Source: Alphaproteobacteria bacterium (GTDB lineage Bacteria; Pseudomonadota; Alphaproteobacteria; UBA9219). From it: 64,000 nt of DNA. The notes below the pieces were generated by a model. The model did not search any database, was not told the DNA's origin, and saw nothing but the letters and a program-made list of their open reading frames with translations. Every line of letters begins with the position of its first letter. Position 1 is the stretch's first letter. Made by a program: the position numbers and the translations under genes. Of this stretch, positions 39,437 through 51,723 are shown piece by piece. The stretch is from NCBI GenBank assembly GCA_019233975.1, contig JAFALY010000003.1, positions 1 to 64,000 of the forward strand. Direction: 5' to 3'.

Positions 39437-40901
39437 TCTGTTTTTTCCAGCCGCTGATGCGCGTGACGCCACCATCACCGGGCTGGCGCTAGACTCGCGT
39501 AAGGTAGAAAAGGGCGATCTGTTCATCGCCGTGCCGGGCACCAAGCAGGATGGCCGCGGCTTCATTCAGGACGCTCTGACCAAAGGGGCGGCAGCCCTGC
39601 TGGTGACAGCGGACACCGTTCTGCCGCCGCAACCCGTACCCGTTATTCAGTGCCGCGATATTCGTCTTGCAACCTCCTATCTGGCAGCGGCTTTTTACGG
39701 GAAGCAGCCGAAAACCATCGCCGCCGTCACGGGCACCAGCGGCAAGACGTCAACCGCGCAATTCGTGCGCGAGATCTGGCAACAGTTGGGGCAAGCCAGC
39801 GCCAGCATCGGCACGCTGGGGTTGGTCACGGCAGCGGGTACGGATTACGGCGCCTTGACGACGCCGGATGCCATCACACTGCACGAATTGCTGCATAACT
39901 GCGCGCAAAAACACATTGACCATGTCGTACTGGAGGCCTCAAGTCACGGCCTCGAGCTACACCGCCTCGACCATGTCCATGTGCAAGCAGGTGGCTTTAC
40001 CAATCTGTCACGTGATCATCTGGATTATCATCAGACGATGGAAGCGTATTTTGCCGCAAAATCCTTGTTATTCACGCGCATCATTGCCGATGGCGGTGCG
40101 GCCATTCTGAACAGCGATAGCAATTATTATGAACCGCTGCGCGCCCATGCTGCCGCACGCAAGTTGCGTCTTATCTCGTTCGGCACAAAGTCGCAAAGCG
40201 ATTTGCGCCTAATCGACGTCAAACCATACGCAGCGGGACAGCATTTGTTGCTGGAGGCGCTCGGGAAACGCTATGACCTGACCTTGCCTGTGATCGGCAG
40301 TTTTCAAGCATGGAACGCGCTTTGCGCCCTCGGCCTTGTGTTGGGCGCGGAACCTTCCGTGCAAACTGATCAGGCAATCGCAGCATTGACCAAATTATCG
40401 GGCGTGCCGGGTCGTCTGCAGCTGGCGGGACAAACGGCCAAAGGCGGCACGGTCTTCATAGACTACGCGCACAAACCAGACGCACTGGAAAATGTCCTGC
40501 GCGTATTGCGCCCACACTTATCGGCACACCCCGGCGCAAAACTGGGTGTCGTTTTCGGCTGCGGCGGCAACCGCGATCAAGGCAAACGCCCCCTGATGGG
40601 TGGTATTGCCGCAAGATTGGCCGACTGGGTCATCATCACCGACGACAATCCGCGTCACGAAAACCCCGATCTGATTCGCGCAGCCATTCTGACCGGGGCG
40701 CATAGCGAGCCGGAAGCACAGGCAACCATAACGGAAATAGGCGACCGCGGCGCCGCCATTGAGGCCGGGATTCGGCAATGCAATGCCCATGATGTGCTGG
40801 TGATAGCCGGTAAAGGCCATGAACCCGGACAAATTGTCGGCGACAGCGTTTTACCATTTGACGATCTGGCCGTCGCACGCCAATTTCTGAGCAATGCGTA
40901 A
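39405..40901 (+). CDS. murE: UDP-MurNAc-L-Ala-D-Glu:meso-DAP ligase
   Basis: AVTGTSGKTSTAQFV, EASSHGLELHRLD, TDDNPRHENPD (DNPR meso-DAP motif). Start at MQLSSLIASN, overlapping ftsI. Confidence 0.96.
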   Translation: MQLSSLIASNDLFFPAADARDATITGLALDSRKVEKGDLFIAVPGTKQDGRGFIQDALTKGAAALLVTADTVLPPQPVPVIQCRDIRLATSYLAAAFYGKQPKTIAAVTGTSGKTSTAQFVREIWQQLGQASASIGTLGLVTAAGTDYGALTTPDAITLHELLHNCAQKHIDHVVLEASSHGLELHRLDHVHVQAGGFTNLSRDHLDYHQTMEAYFAAKSLLFTRIIADGGAAILNSDSNYYEPLRAHAAARKLRLISFGTKSQSDLRLIDVKPYAAGQHLLLEALGKRYDLTLPVIGSFQAWNALCALGLVLGAEPSVQTDQAIAALTKLSGVPGRLQLAGQTAKGGTVFIDYAHKPDALENVLRVLRPHLSAHPGAKLGVVFGCGGNRDQGKRPLMGGIAARLADWVIITDDNPRHENPDLIRAAILTGAHSEPEAQATITEIGDRGAAIEAGIRQCNAHDVLVIAGKGHEPGQIVGDSVLPFDDLAVARQFLSNA

Positions 40902-42327
40902 TATGTTGATATGGACCGCCGCCGATATTCTTGCCGCCGTACAGGGACAATCCCTGCACGAGCAAAACTGGCGCGCGACCGGCATCACCATCGATAGCCG
41001 TTCCGTGAACAAGGGCGACCTGTTCATCGCCATCAAAGGCCCGCATCATGACGGACATGACTATGTCGCCGCCGCGTTTCAGGCGGGTGCCGCCGCCGCC
41101 ATTGTGTCGCGTCAAGTTTCGCCAGTACCGGCAGCCGCGCCTGTTATTATGGTCGATGACACCGTGGCAGCCCTGCAAGCGCTGGGGCGCGCGGGTCGGG
41201 CACGCAGCAGTGCCACGATTGTGGCCGTCACCGGGTCCGTCGGCAAAACCAGTTGCAAGGAAATGCTGCGTCTGGCGTTGGGCGCCGTGGATTCCACACA
41301 TGCAAGCATCGGCAGTTACAACAATCATTGGGGCGTGCCCCTATCTTTGGCGCGCATGCCGCAGGATGTACGCTTTGGTGTGTTTGAACTGGGCATGAAT
41401 CACGCGGGTGAACTTGGCCCCCTGTCACAAATGGTCAGGCCAGATGTCGCGATGATAACGACCATTGAACCTGTCCATATGGCGTTTTTTGACTCGCTGG
41501 ATGGTATCGCCGACGCCAAGGCGGAAATTTTTCAAGGTCTGCCGTCAACGGGCACAGCCATTTTGAACCGCGACAATGCTTATTATGACCGCCTGCTGGC
41601 CACAGCAGAAAAGCAAGGCACCAAAAAAATCCTGAGTTTCGGCAAACATGCCAAAGCCGATGCGCAGATGATCAGCTACACACCCACGCCGGATGGCGCA
41701 ATCGTATCCGCACGTATTATCGGCACGCCGGTTACCTTTACCCTATCCGTACCGGGCGAACATATCGCACAAAACGCCATTAGCGTTTTATTGACGGCGG
41801 TGGTGGCGGGTGGCGACCTGCAAGTATGTGCGGCCGCGCTGGAAGCGTACCGCCAACCCAAAGGGCGCGGCGTTATTGAAACCATCGACCTGCCCGCAGG
41901 CGGCAACTTTACCCTGATCGACGAAAGCTATAACGCTTCGCCAACCGCCGTTCGCTTTGCAGCGCGTGTTTTGGGCCAGATGGTGCCGCAAAGTGGCGGG
42001 CGCCGCATTATGGTTTTAGGTGATATGCGTGAATTGGGGCAAAGCGGCGCGGATTATCACCGCGCTTTGGCTACCGACATAACGCAGGCAGGCATCGATG
42101 TGGTTTACTGCTGCGGCGAATTGACGCATCACCTTTACGAAGCCTTGCCCGCTGATCTGCGCGGTTCATGGGCTGAAGACAGCATGACACTGGCCCCTAT
42201 TGTGTCCAGCGCCATTCAAGCGAACGATATCGTCAGTGTCAAAGGGTCGCTCAGTATGTCCATGGATACGATCGTCGACCTACTTTCCACGAACCCCGCA
42301 ACGCCGACCATGCACCAATCATATTAA
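40894..42327 (+). CDS. murF: UDP-MurNAc-tripeptide:D-Ala-D-Ala ligase
   Basis: AVTGSVGKTSCKEMLRLAL, FELGMNHAGELGPLSQMVRPDVAMIT, DESYNASPTAVRFA. Confidence 0.96.
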   Translation: MRNMLIWTAADILAAVQGQSLHEQNWRATGITIDSRSVNKGDLFIAIKGPHHDGHDYVAAAFQAGAAAAIVSRQVSPVPAAAPVIMVDDTVAALQALGRAGRARSSATIVAVTGSVGKTSCKEMLRLALGAVDSTHASIGSYNNHWGVPLSLARMPQDVRFGVFELGMNHAGELGPLSQMVRPDVAMITTIEPVHMAFFDSLDGIADAKAEIFQGLPSTGTAILNRDNAYYDRLLATAEKQGTKKILSFGKHAKADAQMISYTPTPDGAIVSARIIGTPVTFTLSVPGEHIAQNAISVLLTAVVAGGDLQVCAAALEAYRQPKGRGVIETIDLPAGGNFTLIDESYNASPTAVRFAARVLGQMVPQSGGRRIMVLGDMRELGQSGADYHRALATDITQAGIDVVYCCGELTHHLYEALPADLRGSWAEDSMTLAPIVSSAIQANDIVSVKGSLSMSMDTIVDLLSTNPATPTMHQSY

Positions 42328-42342
42328 GTAGGATCTCCGGTT

Positions 42343-43425
42343 ATGCTTTTTCACCTCTTGGCCCCGTTTGCGCACCAGTTCATACTATTTAACCTGTTTC
42401 GGTACATCACGTTCCGTACGGCAGGCGCGTTGGCCACATCGCTGATTATCTGCTTTGCGGTCGGCCCGCGCGTTATCCGTTGGCTGCGCAGCAAACAGGG
42501 CGAAGGCCAACCCATCCGCGCCGATGGTCCCGAAACACATCTGAAGAAAAAAGGCACGCCGACCATGGGCGGCCTGATGATCCTGATCTCCGTCATCAGC
42601 AGCACAATCCTCTGGACCGATTTAAGCGATGTTTATACATGGATTGTTCTGTTTGTGACCGCCGGGTTTGGGTTGGTCGGCTTTGCCGATGACTACCAAA
42701 AACTGACGCGCCGTTCGCATCATGGCCTGTCAGGTAAAATGCGGCTGGCGATCCAGATTATCATCTCAGCCATCGCCGTTATCATGATCGTGGCGCATGC
42801 CGCCCCCAATCAGGCGACGACATTGGCCTTCCCTTTCCTGAAGGACACGCTGCAACTGGGGTGGGCATTCGCTCCGTTCGCCATTTTCGTGATCGTGGGC
42901 GCCAGCAACGCCGTCAACCTGACCGACGGTCTGGACGGGTTGGTCACGGTGCCGGTTATTATTGTCGCGCTGTGTTTCGCCGTTATTACCTATTTGGTCG
43001 GCAATCTGGTGTTTGCCAATTATCTGCAGATACACCACGTGCCGGGCGCGGGCGAATTGACGATTTTCTGCGGCGCTCTGGTCGGTGCGTGCCTTGGTTT
43101 TCTGTGGTTTAACGCGCCGCCTGCCCAAGTATTTATGGGTGACACAGGCTCGCTGTCGCTCGGCAGCGCGTTGGGCACCATCGCCATTATCATCAAGCAC
43201 GAAATCGTTCTGGCGATTATCGGCGGCTTGTTTGTTGTTGAGACATTATCCGTCATCATTCAGGTGGCGTCCTTTAAACTGACCGGCAAGCGCGTGTTCC
43301 GCATGGCGCCCCTGCACCACCATTTCGAGAAACTGGGTTGGGCCGAGCCAACCGTTGTCGTGCGTTTCTGGATTATCTCATGCATTCTGGGGCTGATCGG
43401 CCTCGCCACACTCAAGCTGCGCTGA
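42343..43425 (+). CDS. mraY: Phospho-MurNAc-pentapeptide transferase
   Basis: [65 protein letters not shown]. Confidence 0.97.
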   Translation: MLFHLLAPFAHQFILFNLFRYITFRTAGALATSLIICFAVGPRVIRWLRSKQGEGQPIRADGPETHLKKKGTPTMGGLMILISVISSTILWTDLSDVYTWIVLFVTAGFGLVGFADDYQKLTRRSHHGLSGKMRLAIQIIISAIAVIMIVAHAAPNQATTLAFPFLKDTLQLGWAFAPFAIFVIVGASNAVNLTDGLDGLVTVPVIIVALCFAVITYLVGNLVFANYLQIHHVPGAGELTIFCGALVGACLGFLWFNAPPAQVFMGDTGSLSLGSALGTIAIIIKHEIVLAIIGGLFVVETLSVIIQVASFKLTGKRVFRMAPLHHHFEKLGWAEPTVVVRFWIISCILGLIGLATLKLR

Positions 43426-43428
43426 ACA

Positions 43429-44757
43429 ATGGCCAAGACGGATTATGTTTCCTTCTTCAAAGGCAAGACCGCGACGCTGATGGGCCTTGGCCTGTTGGGT
43501 CGTGGCAGTGGCGACGCGGCTTTTCTGGCACAACATTGCGCGCGTGTTCTGGTCACGGACATGAAGGGCGCCGAAGCCCTGCGTCCATCCATTGAGGCGC
43601 TTTCCGCCTATAAGAATATCGAGTTTCATTTGGGCGGTCACAGTGACGCGCTGTTCACGCAAACCGATTTTGTAATAAAAGGCGCAGGCGTCAGGCTTGA
43701 CAACCGCTATATCGCGCTGGCGCGGCAACACAACGTGCCTGTGTATATGAGCACGGCACTGTTCGCCCATTTATCGGGTATCAAGACCATCGGCGTCACG
43801 GGCACGCGGGGCAAAACAACCGTGACTTGCATGATCGCCGACATTTTGGAGAAAGCAGGTCGTAAAGTCCTGCTGGGCGGCAATATCCGTGGCGTTTCCA
43901 CGCTGGCACAACTACCACAGGCCGACCAATATGAAGCGGCGGTTCTTGAACTTGATTCATGGCAGTTGCAAGGATTTGACGATCTGCATATCAGCCCAAA
44001 CCTGTCAGTGTTCACCAGCTTCTACCCCGACCATATGAATTACTACGATGGCAACGAAGCGCACTATTTGAATGACAAGACCGCCATCTACAGAAACCAG
44101 AAGCCGGGCGATGTATTAATCACCACGCCGGAAGTCAACGCCATCCTGCCACCGCACCGCACAGACGGCTGGGTTGTGGCCCCACCTTTGCCCGACACTT
44201 ATATACTGTCACTGCCGGGGGCGCATAACCGCATGAATGCAGCGCTGGCCCGCGAAACGATGTTGCGTTACGGCGTTGACGCTGCCGTTATCGACGCAGC
44301 CCTACCCGGCTTCTCAGGCGTTGAAGGTCGCCTGTCACGCGCAGGCACGTGGCAGGGCCGCAGCTTTTATAATGACTCGAACGCAACGACGCAGGAAGCA
44401 ACACTCGCGGCGTTAAACGCTTTTCCGGCGAATAAAATCGTGCTGATCTTCGGCGGAGCCGACAAAGGCCTGCCGATTGATGCGCTCATCCACAAAATCG
44501 GGCACGACAAAATCCGCGCCGTCCTTCTGAAAGGCACTGGCAGCGACCGCGTTCTGCAACACCTGCCGGGATTACCCGTTGCTGGCAGTATGGCTGAGGC
44601 GGTGCAACGCGCCTGTGCCCTGTCCGCGTCAGGCGATACGCTGATCCTCAGCCCCGCCTTTGCGTCTTTCGGCATGTTTACAAATGAATATGACCGCAGC
44701 GATCAATTCGTGGCTGAAGTCAACCGCCTGATGGCTGCTGGGAAGGAATTCCTATGA
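43429..44757 (+). CDS. murD: UDP-MurNAc-L-Ala:D-Glu ligase
   Basis: GVTGTRGKTTVTCMIADIL, LGGNIRGVS, LELDSWQLQGF, NDSNATTQEATLAAL. Confidence 0.96.
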   Translation: MAKTDYVSFFKGKTATLMGLGLLGRGSGDAAFLAQHCARVLVTDMKGAEALRPSIEALSAYKNIEFHLGGHSDALFTQTDFVIKGAGVRLDNRYIALARQHNVPVYMSTALFAHLSGIKTIGVTGTRGKTTVTCMIADILEKAGRKVLLGGNIRGVSTLAQLPQADQYEAAVLELDSWQLQGFDDLHISPNLSVFTSFYPDHMNYYDGNEAHYLNDKTAIYRNQKPGDVLITTPEVNAILPPHRTDGWVVAPPLPDTYILSLPGAHNRMNAALARETMLRYGVDAAVIDAALPGFSGVEGRLSRAGTWQGRSFYNDSNATTQEATLAALNAFPANKIVLIFGGADKGLPIDALIHKIGHDKIRAVLLKGTGSDRVLQHLPGLPVAGSMAEAVQRACALSASGDTLILSPAFASFGMFTNEYDRSDQFVAEVNRLMAAGKEFL

Positions 44758-45872
44758 AACCCTTTGCCCGTTCTGACCGCTCCGTCCTTGGCCGCTGGTG
44801 GTGGACCATAGACCGATGGACCTTGTTCGCGCTGGCCGCCATCATGGGCTTTGGCATCTTGTTGATACAGGCAGCCACGCCCGCCGTCGCCATTAAACAC
44901 GGCCTCGACAACTTCTATTTCGTCGAACGTCATTTGCTGATGCTCGTCGTGGCCATCTTCATCATCTTCGGCATTTCCCTGCTGACTCCACGGCAAATAC
45001 GTTTGGGGGCCCTGTTCGGCCTCCTTCTGTTTCTACCCATGCTGATGCTGACGCCGTTTATCGGCACCGAGATTAAAGGCGCGACGCGCTGGATCCACCT
45101 GCCTGGCCTTTCGATCCAGCCATCCGAATTTGTTAAACCCCTGTTTGCGGTGACGGCAGCCTGGCTTTTTTCGCGCCAGTGTGAACACAAAGGTTTTCCA
45201 GCGCTCAGCGTCAACATCGCACTCTGGCTCCTCATCACCATTTTTCTGGTGATGCAGCCCGACATCGGCATGACCGTTTTGACAACCGCTATCTGGATCG
45301 GTGAGTTCTTTCTGGCGGGTCTGCCAATCATCACATTGGCGATCTTTATCGGACTTGGCGCGGGCGGGCTGGTTGTGGCCTATTACACCTTGCCGCATTT
45401 CACATCACGCATGGACCGGTTCCTGAGCCATAGCGGAGACACCTATCAGGTGGACCGGGCGCTTGATGCCTTTATGAATGGCGGCCTGTTGGGCAAGGGG
45501 GCGGGCGAAGGCACAGTCAAAATGTCCATCCCCGACGCCCATGCCGACTTTGTGTTCGCTGTGGCAGGCGAGGAGCTGGGCTTTATCTGGTGCCTTGTTA
45601 TCATTGGGTTATTCGCCTTTATCGTTCTGCGCGGTTTCTGGCGCCTGCGCCACGAGGGAAATCTGTTCATTTTGCTGTCAACCAGTGGTCTTTTGATTGA
45701 ATTCGGCTTACAGGCTATTATTAATATGGCTTCGACCCTGCATCTGATGCCGGCCAAGGGCATGACGCTGCCTTTCATTTCATATGGCGGTTCTTCGCTC
45801 TGGGCACTGGCGATCGGCATGGGCATGCTTTTGGGCCTGACGCGCAAGCGTTTCGGCCTGCACGATGTTTGA
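44754..45872 (+). CDS. ftsW: Lipid II flippase/polymerase FtsW (SEDS family)
   Basis: GATRWIHLPGLSIQPSEFVKP, MQPDIGMT, IPDAHADFVFAVAGEELGF, MTLPFISYGGSS. Confidence 0.97.
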   Translation: MKPFARSDRSVLGRWWWTIDRWTLFALAAIMGFGILLIQAATPAVAIKHGLDNFYFVERHLLMLVVAIFIIFGISLLTPRQIRLGALFGLLLFLPMLMLTPFIGTEIKGATRWIHLPGLSIQPSEFVKPLFAVTAAWLFSRQCEHKGFPALSVNIALWLLITIFLVMQPDIGMTVLTTAIWIGEFFLAGLPIITLAIFIGLGAGGLVVAYYTLPHFTSRMDRFLSHSGDTYQVDRALDAFMNGGLLGKGAGEGTVKMSIPDAHADFVFAVAGEELGFIWCLVIIGLFAFIVLRGFWRLRHEGNLFILLSTSGLLIEFGLQAIINMASTLHLMPAKGMTLPFISYGGSSLWALAIGMGMLLGLTRKRFGLHDV

Positions 45873-45887
45873 AACCAAGGATAGCAC

Positions 45888-47084
45888 ATGAACACGCCCG
45901 CCCCCCTGATACTTCTTGCCGCCGGCGGTACCGGCGGGCACGTGTTTCCCGCCGAAGCTTTGGCGCGTGAACTGCTGGGGCGCGGGTTACGTGTTGGCCT
46001 GATCACCGACCAGCGCGGCAATAAATTCAGCGATGATCTGGGCATTCCTGTTTATCGCGTGGCGGCCAGCGCATTGGGCAAAGGGTTCCTTGCCAAACTG
46101 CGCAGCATTGCGGTTATGGGGTTTGGTGTCTGGCAGGCAGGGCGTACCCTGAAACAACTGCGCCCGGCAGCCATCGTCGGCTTCGGCGGATATCCATCTG
46201 TGCCGTCTCTCTATGCCGCCGTTCAACGTCATGTGCCCATCATCCTGCATGAACAGAATGCGATACTGGGCCGCGCCAACCGTGTCCTGATGAACAAGGC
46301 CAGTATTGTCGCGACATCTTTCCCGCATGTTGTCGGGTTGAAGCCCGGCCCGTCTACACGCCTTGTGCACACGGGCAATCCTGTGCGTCCTGCCTTTGCA
46401 ACCCTGCGCGCAACGCCTTATCCGGCATTGGAACCCGAAGGTATGCTGCACCTACTCGTGCTGGGCGGTAGCCTTGGTGCGCGTATATTCAGCAGCGCTG
46501 TACCGCATGCTTTGGCCCTATTGCCGGAACCGATGCGCCGCCGCATCATTGTGTCACAGCAATGCCGCAAGGAAAATATCGAGGAAGCGCGCGCCGCCTA
46601 TGCAGCCGCCGGCATCCACGCCGATCTGGCCACTTTCTTTAATGACGTGCCGGACCGTATGGCGGCAGCGCATCTGTTTGTCGGACGGTCTGGTGGGTCC
46701 ACCGTTGCGGAATTGACCGCCGTTGGTCGTCCGGCCATCTTTGTACCCTTTCCGCACGGCCATGCGGGTGAGCAAACCGCGAATGCCGAAGCCGTTGCCG
46801 AAGCAGGTGGCGCGTGGCTGATCCCCGAACATGCCCTGACGCCGGAAACACTGGCGGTGCGCATTGAATCCCTGATGCAGATGCCCGAAACCCTGAACAA
46901 GGCCGCCATGGCGTCACGCGCCTGGGGCACTATTTCAGCCGCCGATAATCTGGCCGACTGCGTTTTGGAAGCCATCGGTCACGCACCGTCCAGAATACAG
47001 CGCCAAGACACCAACACCGACACGACACTCAGCGACCGCGACGCAGCCTCGGCTGGCGACGGGTCAAAGGATCATGCAGCATGA
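45888..47084 (+). CDS. murG: UDP-GlcNAc:lipid I GlcNAc transferase
   Basis: [69 protein letters not shown]. Confidence 0.97.
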   Translation: MNTPAPLILLAAGGTGGHVFPAEALARELLGRGLRVGLITDQRGNKFSDDLGIPVYRVAASALGKGFLAKLRSIAVMGFGVWQAGRTLKQLRPAAIVGFGGYPSVPSLYAAVQRHVPIILHEQNAILGRANRVLMNKASIVATSFPHVVGLKPGPSTRLVHTGNPVRPAFATLRATPYPALEPEGMLHLLVLGGSLGARIFSSAVPHALALLPEPMRRRIIVSQQCRKENIEEARAAYAAAGIHADLATFFNDVPDRMAAAHLFVGRSGGSTVAELTAVGRPAIFVPFPHGHAGEQTANAEAVAEAGGAWLIPEHALTPETLAVRIESLMQMPETLNKAAMASRAWGTISAADNLADCVLEAIGHAPSRIQRQDTNTDTTLSDRDAASAGDGSKDHAA

Positions 47085-48556
47085 ATATCGCCGTTTTGAA
47101 TAAATCCGCCACGACGCAGCCTTTCAGCCCGCAATCGGTCGGTATTCTGCATTTCATCGGCATCGGCGGCATCGGCATGAGCGGCATCGCCGAAATCCTG
47201 CACAACCTTGGCTATAAGGTGCAGGGCAGCGACCTGACCGACAACGCCAACGTCAAACGTCTGCGTGAAAAAGGCATTACCATCCATGTCGGCCATCGCG
47301 CCGAAAATTTGGGCGAAGCGGGCGTGGTGGTTATTTCCTCCGCGGTCAAACGCGATAATCCAGAAGTTGTAGCCGCGCGCGAAGCCATGCTGCCCATCGT
47401 ACGCCGCGCAGAGATGCTGGCTGAGCTGATGCGCCTGAAATGGTCGGTCGCCGTCGGCGGCACGCATGGCAAGACAACCACTACCTCCATGGTTGCCACC
47501 TTATTTGAGCGCGCGGGCTATGACCCGACCGTTATCAATGGTGGCATCATCAACGCCTATGGCACCAACGCACGTTTGGGCGGCAGCGACTGGATGGTCG
47601 TGGAGTCGGATGAATCAGACGGCACCTTTACCAAGCTGCCATCAACCGTCGCCATCGTCACCAATATCGACCCCGAACATATGGACCATTACAGCAACTT
47701 TGACGCTGTGCGTGACGCGTACCACCACTTCATCCAGAACGTGCCGTTTTACGGCTTTGCCGTTCTGTGCATCGACCATCCCGAAGTTCAGGCGATGATC
47801 GGCCGCGTTAAAGATCGCCAGATCGCCACCTATGGCTTTTCGCCGCAAGCAGATGTGCGGGCCGTTAATGTTCACGCACATACCGAAGGCTCCAGCTTTG
47901 ATATCGTCATTTCCGACCGGAAGACGGACACGACGCGTACACTGAAAGGCGTCAACCTGCCGGTTATCGGCCAACACAATGTTCTGAATGCGCTGGCCGC
48001 CATTACGGTCGGCCTGCGCCTGAATATGCCAGAGGATGTCCTCATCAACGGGCTGAGCCGGTTTGAAGGCGTCAAACGTCGTTTCACCCGCACCGGTACG
48101 GTCAATGGCATCACTATCGTCGATGATTATGGGCATCACCCGGTTGAAATCGCCGCGACCCTCAAGGCTGCGCAGCAGGCCAAAGGCAACAAGGGTCGCG
48201 TGATCGCCGTCATGCAGCCGCATCGCTATTCACGCCTGTCCAGCCTGTTCAAGGATTTCTGCACCTGCTTCAATGATGCCGACAGCGTGATTGTCGCCGA
48301 TGTATACGCGGCAGGCGAAACACCCATTGAAGGCGCCAGCAAGGACGCACTGGTCGAAGGGTTGCGCGAACACGGGCACCGCGATGTGCACGCGCTCAGC
48401 CAACCCGAAGCGTTGGCCGCCATGATCGCCGACATTGCCCGGCCGGATGATTATGTTGTCTGCCTTGGCGCCGGCACTATCAGCCAATGGGCCCACGCCC
48501 TGCCTCAGGAATTACAGCGGGTTCTCGAACAACACCCCAAGGCGGGACGGGTATAA
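47081..48556 (+). CDS. murC: UDP-MurNAc:L-alanine ligase
   Basis: [61 protein letters not shown]. Confidence 0.97.
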   Translation: MNIAVLNKSATTQPFSPQSVGILHFIGIGGIGMSGIAEILHNLGYKVQGSDLTDNANVKRLREKGITIHVGHRAENLGEAGVVVISSAVKRDNPEVVAAREAMLPIVRRAEMLAELMRLKWSVAVGGTHGKTTTTSMVATLFERAGYDPTVINGGIINAYGTNARLGGSDWMVVESDESDGTFTKLPSTVAIVTNIDPEHMDHYSNFDAVRDAYHHFIQNVPFYGFAVLCIDHPEVQAMIGRVKDRQIATYGFSPQADVRAVNVHAHTEGSSFDIVISDRKTDTTRTLKGVNLPVIGQHNVLNALAAITVGLRLNMPEDVLINGLSRFEGVKRRFTRTGTVNGITIVDDYGHHPVEIAATLKAAQQAKGNKGRVIAVMQPHRYSRLSSLFKDFCTCFNDADSVIVADVYAAGETPIEGASKDALVEGLREHGHRDVHALSQPEALAAMIADIARPDDYVVCLGAGTISQWAHALPQELQRVLEQHPKAGRV

Positions 48557-48557
48557 C

Positions 48558-49508
48558 GTGACCGCTGTTGCGTCTTTTGCCCAATCGACCTTGCTAAGCC
48601 GCCTGCCCGGTGTGCGCGGCAAATTGTCGGCTAATGAATCGTTGGCGGGGCAAAGCTGGTTCCGCGTTGGCGGTCCCGCCGAAGTTTTATTCAAACCTGT
48701 GGATACCGAAGATATCGCCACTTTTATGGCAGGGTGCCCTGCCGATGTGCCGGTTACCGTTATTGGCGTTGCGTCAAACCTCATCATCCGCGACGGCGGC
48801 GTACCGGGCGTAGTCATCCGCCTTGGGCCCGATTTTGCGCGCACGACAACCGAAGGCACGGCCGTTACGGCAGGTGCGGCGGCACTTGATATGAATGTCG
48901 CCAAAGTGGCACAGACGGCGGGCATTACCGGCATGGCCTTTCTGTCCGGCATTCCGGGCAGCGTCGGCGGCGGGCTGCGCATGAATGCGGGCGCCTATGG
49001 CGGTGAGTTTAAGGATATCGTGACCACAGCAACCGCCGTGACACGACGGGGACAGATTGTCAGCCTGAAGAACGCCGATTTCGGTTTTACCTACCGTCAT
49101 ACGGCGATCGACCCGACGATGATTTTTACCAGCGCGGTTTTGCACGGAACATCCGGTGACCCGGCGGTCATTTTACAAGAAATGCAACGCATCCAGTCGG
49201 CGCGTGGCGATACACAGCCCATCCGTGAAAAAACGGGCGGTTCAACCTTCGCCAACCCTGATCATGACCCGCAAGGGCGCAAATCATGGCAATTGGTCGA
49301 TGCCGCCGGATGTCGTGGCTTGCGCGTTGGTGGGGCGCAGGTTTCGGAAAAACATTGCAACTTTCTTATTAATACCGGCACGGCGACAGCAGCCGATATT
49401 GAAAATCTGGGCGAGACGGTGCGCCGTCGCGTTCTGGAAACATCGGGTGTTGAGCTACGCTGGGAAATCAAGCGCATCGGCATACCGCTTGAGGACCAAC
49501 AATCATGA
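48558..49508 (+). CDS. murB: UDP-N-acetylenolpyruvoylglucosamine reductase
   Basis: [61 protein letters not shown]...[32 protein letters not shown] start right after murC. Confidence 0.96.
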   Translation: MTAVASFAQSTLLSRLPGVRGKLSANESLAGQSWFRVGGPAEVLFKPVDTEDIATFMAGCPADVPVTVIGVASNLIIRDGGVPGVVIRLGPDFARTTTEGTAVTAGAAALDMNVAKVAQTAGITGMAFLSGIPGSVGGGLRMNAGAYGGEFKDIVTTATAVTRRGQIVSLKNADFGFTYRHTAIDPTMIFTSAVLHGTSGDPAVILQEMQRIQSARGDTQPIREKTGGSTFANPDHDPQGRKSWQLVDAAGCRGLRVGGAQVSEKHCNFLINTGTATAADIENLGETVRRRVLETSGVELRWEIKRIGIPLEDQQS

Positions 49509-50362
49509 AACGTAAAAAACAACCCGCGCTGCGTGGCAGCATCACACAAAACACCATGCGCCTGAGCGCCCGCACCCCGACCGCAGGCGCAAGCGTCGTG
49601 ACCCGTGTCTCCGCCGTCGGCGGTTCAGCGTTACTACTCCTCGGCCTCGGCTGGTGGCTTTGGCATATTGGCTGGCCCCAGCATCAGGTTGAAAAAGCGG
49701 TCAATGCCGTCTTGCAGACAACCAAGCATATGGGCTTTGCCGTACACGATGTTGTTGTGGAGGGTAGACAGCAAACCGGCCGCGAAGCCCTGACCTCCGC
49801 ACTGGAAACGGAAGCGGGCGCACCCATTTTGGGCTTTAACCCCGGCGAAGCGGAACAGCGTATTGCTAAATTGCCTTGGGTGGAATCGGTTGTCATCGAA
49901 CGCCATCTGCCCGACACGTTGCAGGTACACCTGACAGAACGGCAACCGCTGGCACGGTGGCAGCATGAGGGGCAGATTAGCGTCATAGACATCAACGGTC
50001 ATGAATTACCCGACGCCAAGCTGGACAGCTTTGGCCAGTTGCCACTGCTGGTCGGCGGCGGCGCGCCACAGGAAGCACGTGATTTGATCACCATGCTGTC
50101 GCTCTACCCCCATATTACAGAAAAAATGACCGCCGCCGTTCGTGTGGGCGACCGGCGCTGGGACTTGCATCTGCAACCGCGAGTCGTCGCCAAACTGCCC
50201 GAAGCCAACCAGGCCGCCGCACTGAAACGGCTGGACGAAATGGTCGTTGCCCAGAAAATACTGGAACGCGATGTCGTAACGATTGACTTACGCCTACCTG
50301 ACAGACTTATAATCGAACCGGGCGCCTCTGCCCCCACTAACACCAGCGGAAATTCACACTAA
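49505..50362 (+). CDS. ftsQ: Cell division protein FtsQ
   Basis: Single TM, POTRA-like [68 protein letters not shown]. Confidence 0.93.
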   Translation: MKRKKQPALRGSITQNTMRLSARTPTAGASVVTRVSAVGGSALLLLGLGWWLWHIGWPQHQVEKAVNAVLQTTKHMGFAVHDVVVEGRQQTGREALTSALETEAGAPILGFNPGEAEQRIAKLPWVESVVIERHLPDTLQVHLTERQPLARWQHEGQISVIDINGHELPDAKLDSFGQLPLLVGGGAPQEARDLITMLSLYPHITEKMTAAVRVGDRRWDLHLQPRVVAKLPEANQAAALKRLDEMVVAQKILERDVVTIDLRLPDRLIIEPGASAPTNTSGNSH

Positions 50363-51693
50363 TGCGTCGCCTGACTGAATGGCTGTTCCAGAAACCGCGT
50401 ATCACACAGGGTGATGTTGTCGCCGCACTGGACGTAGGGTCCAGCAAAATAGCCTGCTTTATCGCCCGCGCCGACCATGACAGCACGCCGCGCGTGGTGG
50501 GTATCGGCCATCAGGTTTCAGAGGGCATCCGTAACGGCAGCATTGTGAATATGGAAGCGCTGCAGCATGCCATAACCGGCGCCGTGGCCACAGCCGAGCA
50601 AATGGCGGGTGAAACCATCGAACGTGTGACCGTCAATATCGCCGGTTCGCAGTTGCTGTCCAATACCGTCAGCATCGAATTACCCTTGAATGGACGCGAA
50701 GCAACGGACGCCGACATTCAACGCATCCTGTCGCAGGCCGAAACCATGGCCCCCGAAGATGCGCAAGGGCAGCCGCTCGAACTGGTTCACACTCTGCCTG
50801 TGCATTACAGTCTGGACCATCAAAAGGGTATTCACGACCCCATCGGTATGACAGGGTCGGTCCTGCAATCCCAATTGCATCTGGTCTCTGCCGCCTTCGG
50901 GCCCGTGCGCACGCTGACCACCGCCATCGCCCGGTGCCATCTGGAAGTGGAAACCATGGTCGCGGCACCTTACGCCAGCGGCCTCGCCTGCCTTGTCGAA
51001 GATGAAATGGATCTGGGCTCGCTGGTTATTGATATGGGCGCAGGCACCACCAGTTTTGCCGTCTTTATCGAAGGCCATCTGGTTTTCACGGATGGAATCG
51101 CCGTCGGCGGCGCACATGTGACGAATGATATTGCCCGTGGCCTGACGACATCGCTGCCGAATGCCGAACGCCTCAAGACCCTTTTCGGCCACGCGATCGG
51201 CAGCATGGCCGACGAACGCGACATGATCGACGTGCCCCTGATCGGCGAAGAGGAACCTGAGAACGCCAACCATGTGCCGAAATCGCACCTGAACCGCATC
51301 ATCCAGCCGCGCATTGAAGAAATCCTCGAACTCGTCAAAAACCGCATGGATAAAAGCGGTTTCAACGAAGCGGCAGGGCGTCGCGTTGTTCTGACCGGCG
51401 GCGCCAGCCAATTGCCGGGCGTACGCGAACTGGCGCAGCGCATGTTGGACAAACAGGTGCGTCTCGGCCGCCCATTGCGCGTCACGCGTCCCTCCAGCAC
51501 ACGCGGCAAAAGTCAGGCTTCTGCCTTTTCCGGCCTTGCCGAGGCGACATCGGGCCCGTCTTTTGCCACAACGGCAGGTTTGCTCGCTGTTGCAATGCAA
51601 CCTTCACTAGCCGCTCCAGGCAACACGCACGAATACAGCGCGCACCAGAACATCACCTCGCGCCTGGGTCAGTGGTTCAAACAAAACATGTGA
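50362..51693 (+). CDS. ftsA: Cell division protein FtsA
   Basis: VVAALDVGSSKIACFIAR, VIDMGAGTTSFAVF, VVLTGGASQLPGVRELA, C-terminal amphipathic tail LGQWFKQNM. Confidence 0.96.
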   Translation: MRRLTEWLFQKPRITQGDVVAALDVGSSKIACFIARADHDSTPRVVGIGHQVSEGIRNGSIVNMEALQHAITGAVATAEQMAGETIERVTVNIAGSQLLSNTVSIELPLNGREATDADIQRILSQAETMAPEDAQGQPLELVHTLPVHYSLDHQKGIHDPIGMTGSVLQSQLHLVSAAFGPVRTLTTAIARCHLEVETMVAAPYASGLACLVEDEMDLGSLVIDMGAGTTSFAVFIEGHLVFTDGIAVGGAHVTNDIARGLTTSLPNAERLKTLFGHAIGSMADERDMIDVPLIGEEEPENANHVPKSHLNRIIQPRIEEILELVKNRMDKSGFNEAAGRRVVLTGGASQLPGVRELAQRMLDKQVRLGRPLRVTRPSSTRGKSQASAFSGLAEATSGPSFATTAGLLAVAMQPSLAAPGNTHEYSAHQNITSRLGQWFKQNM

Positions 51694-51703
51694 TGATGCG
51701 GCT

Positions 51704-51723
51704 CCAACGCATGCATGCGTTGG
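51704..51723. repeat. 20-bp perfect palindrome downstream of ftsA
   Basis: CCAACGCATGCATGCGTTGG equals its own reverse complement; followed at 51742-51759 by TGATGTCA-TG-TGACATCA. Confidence 0.85.
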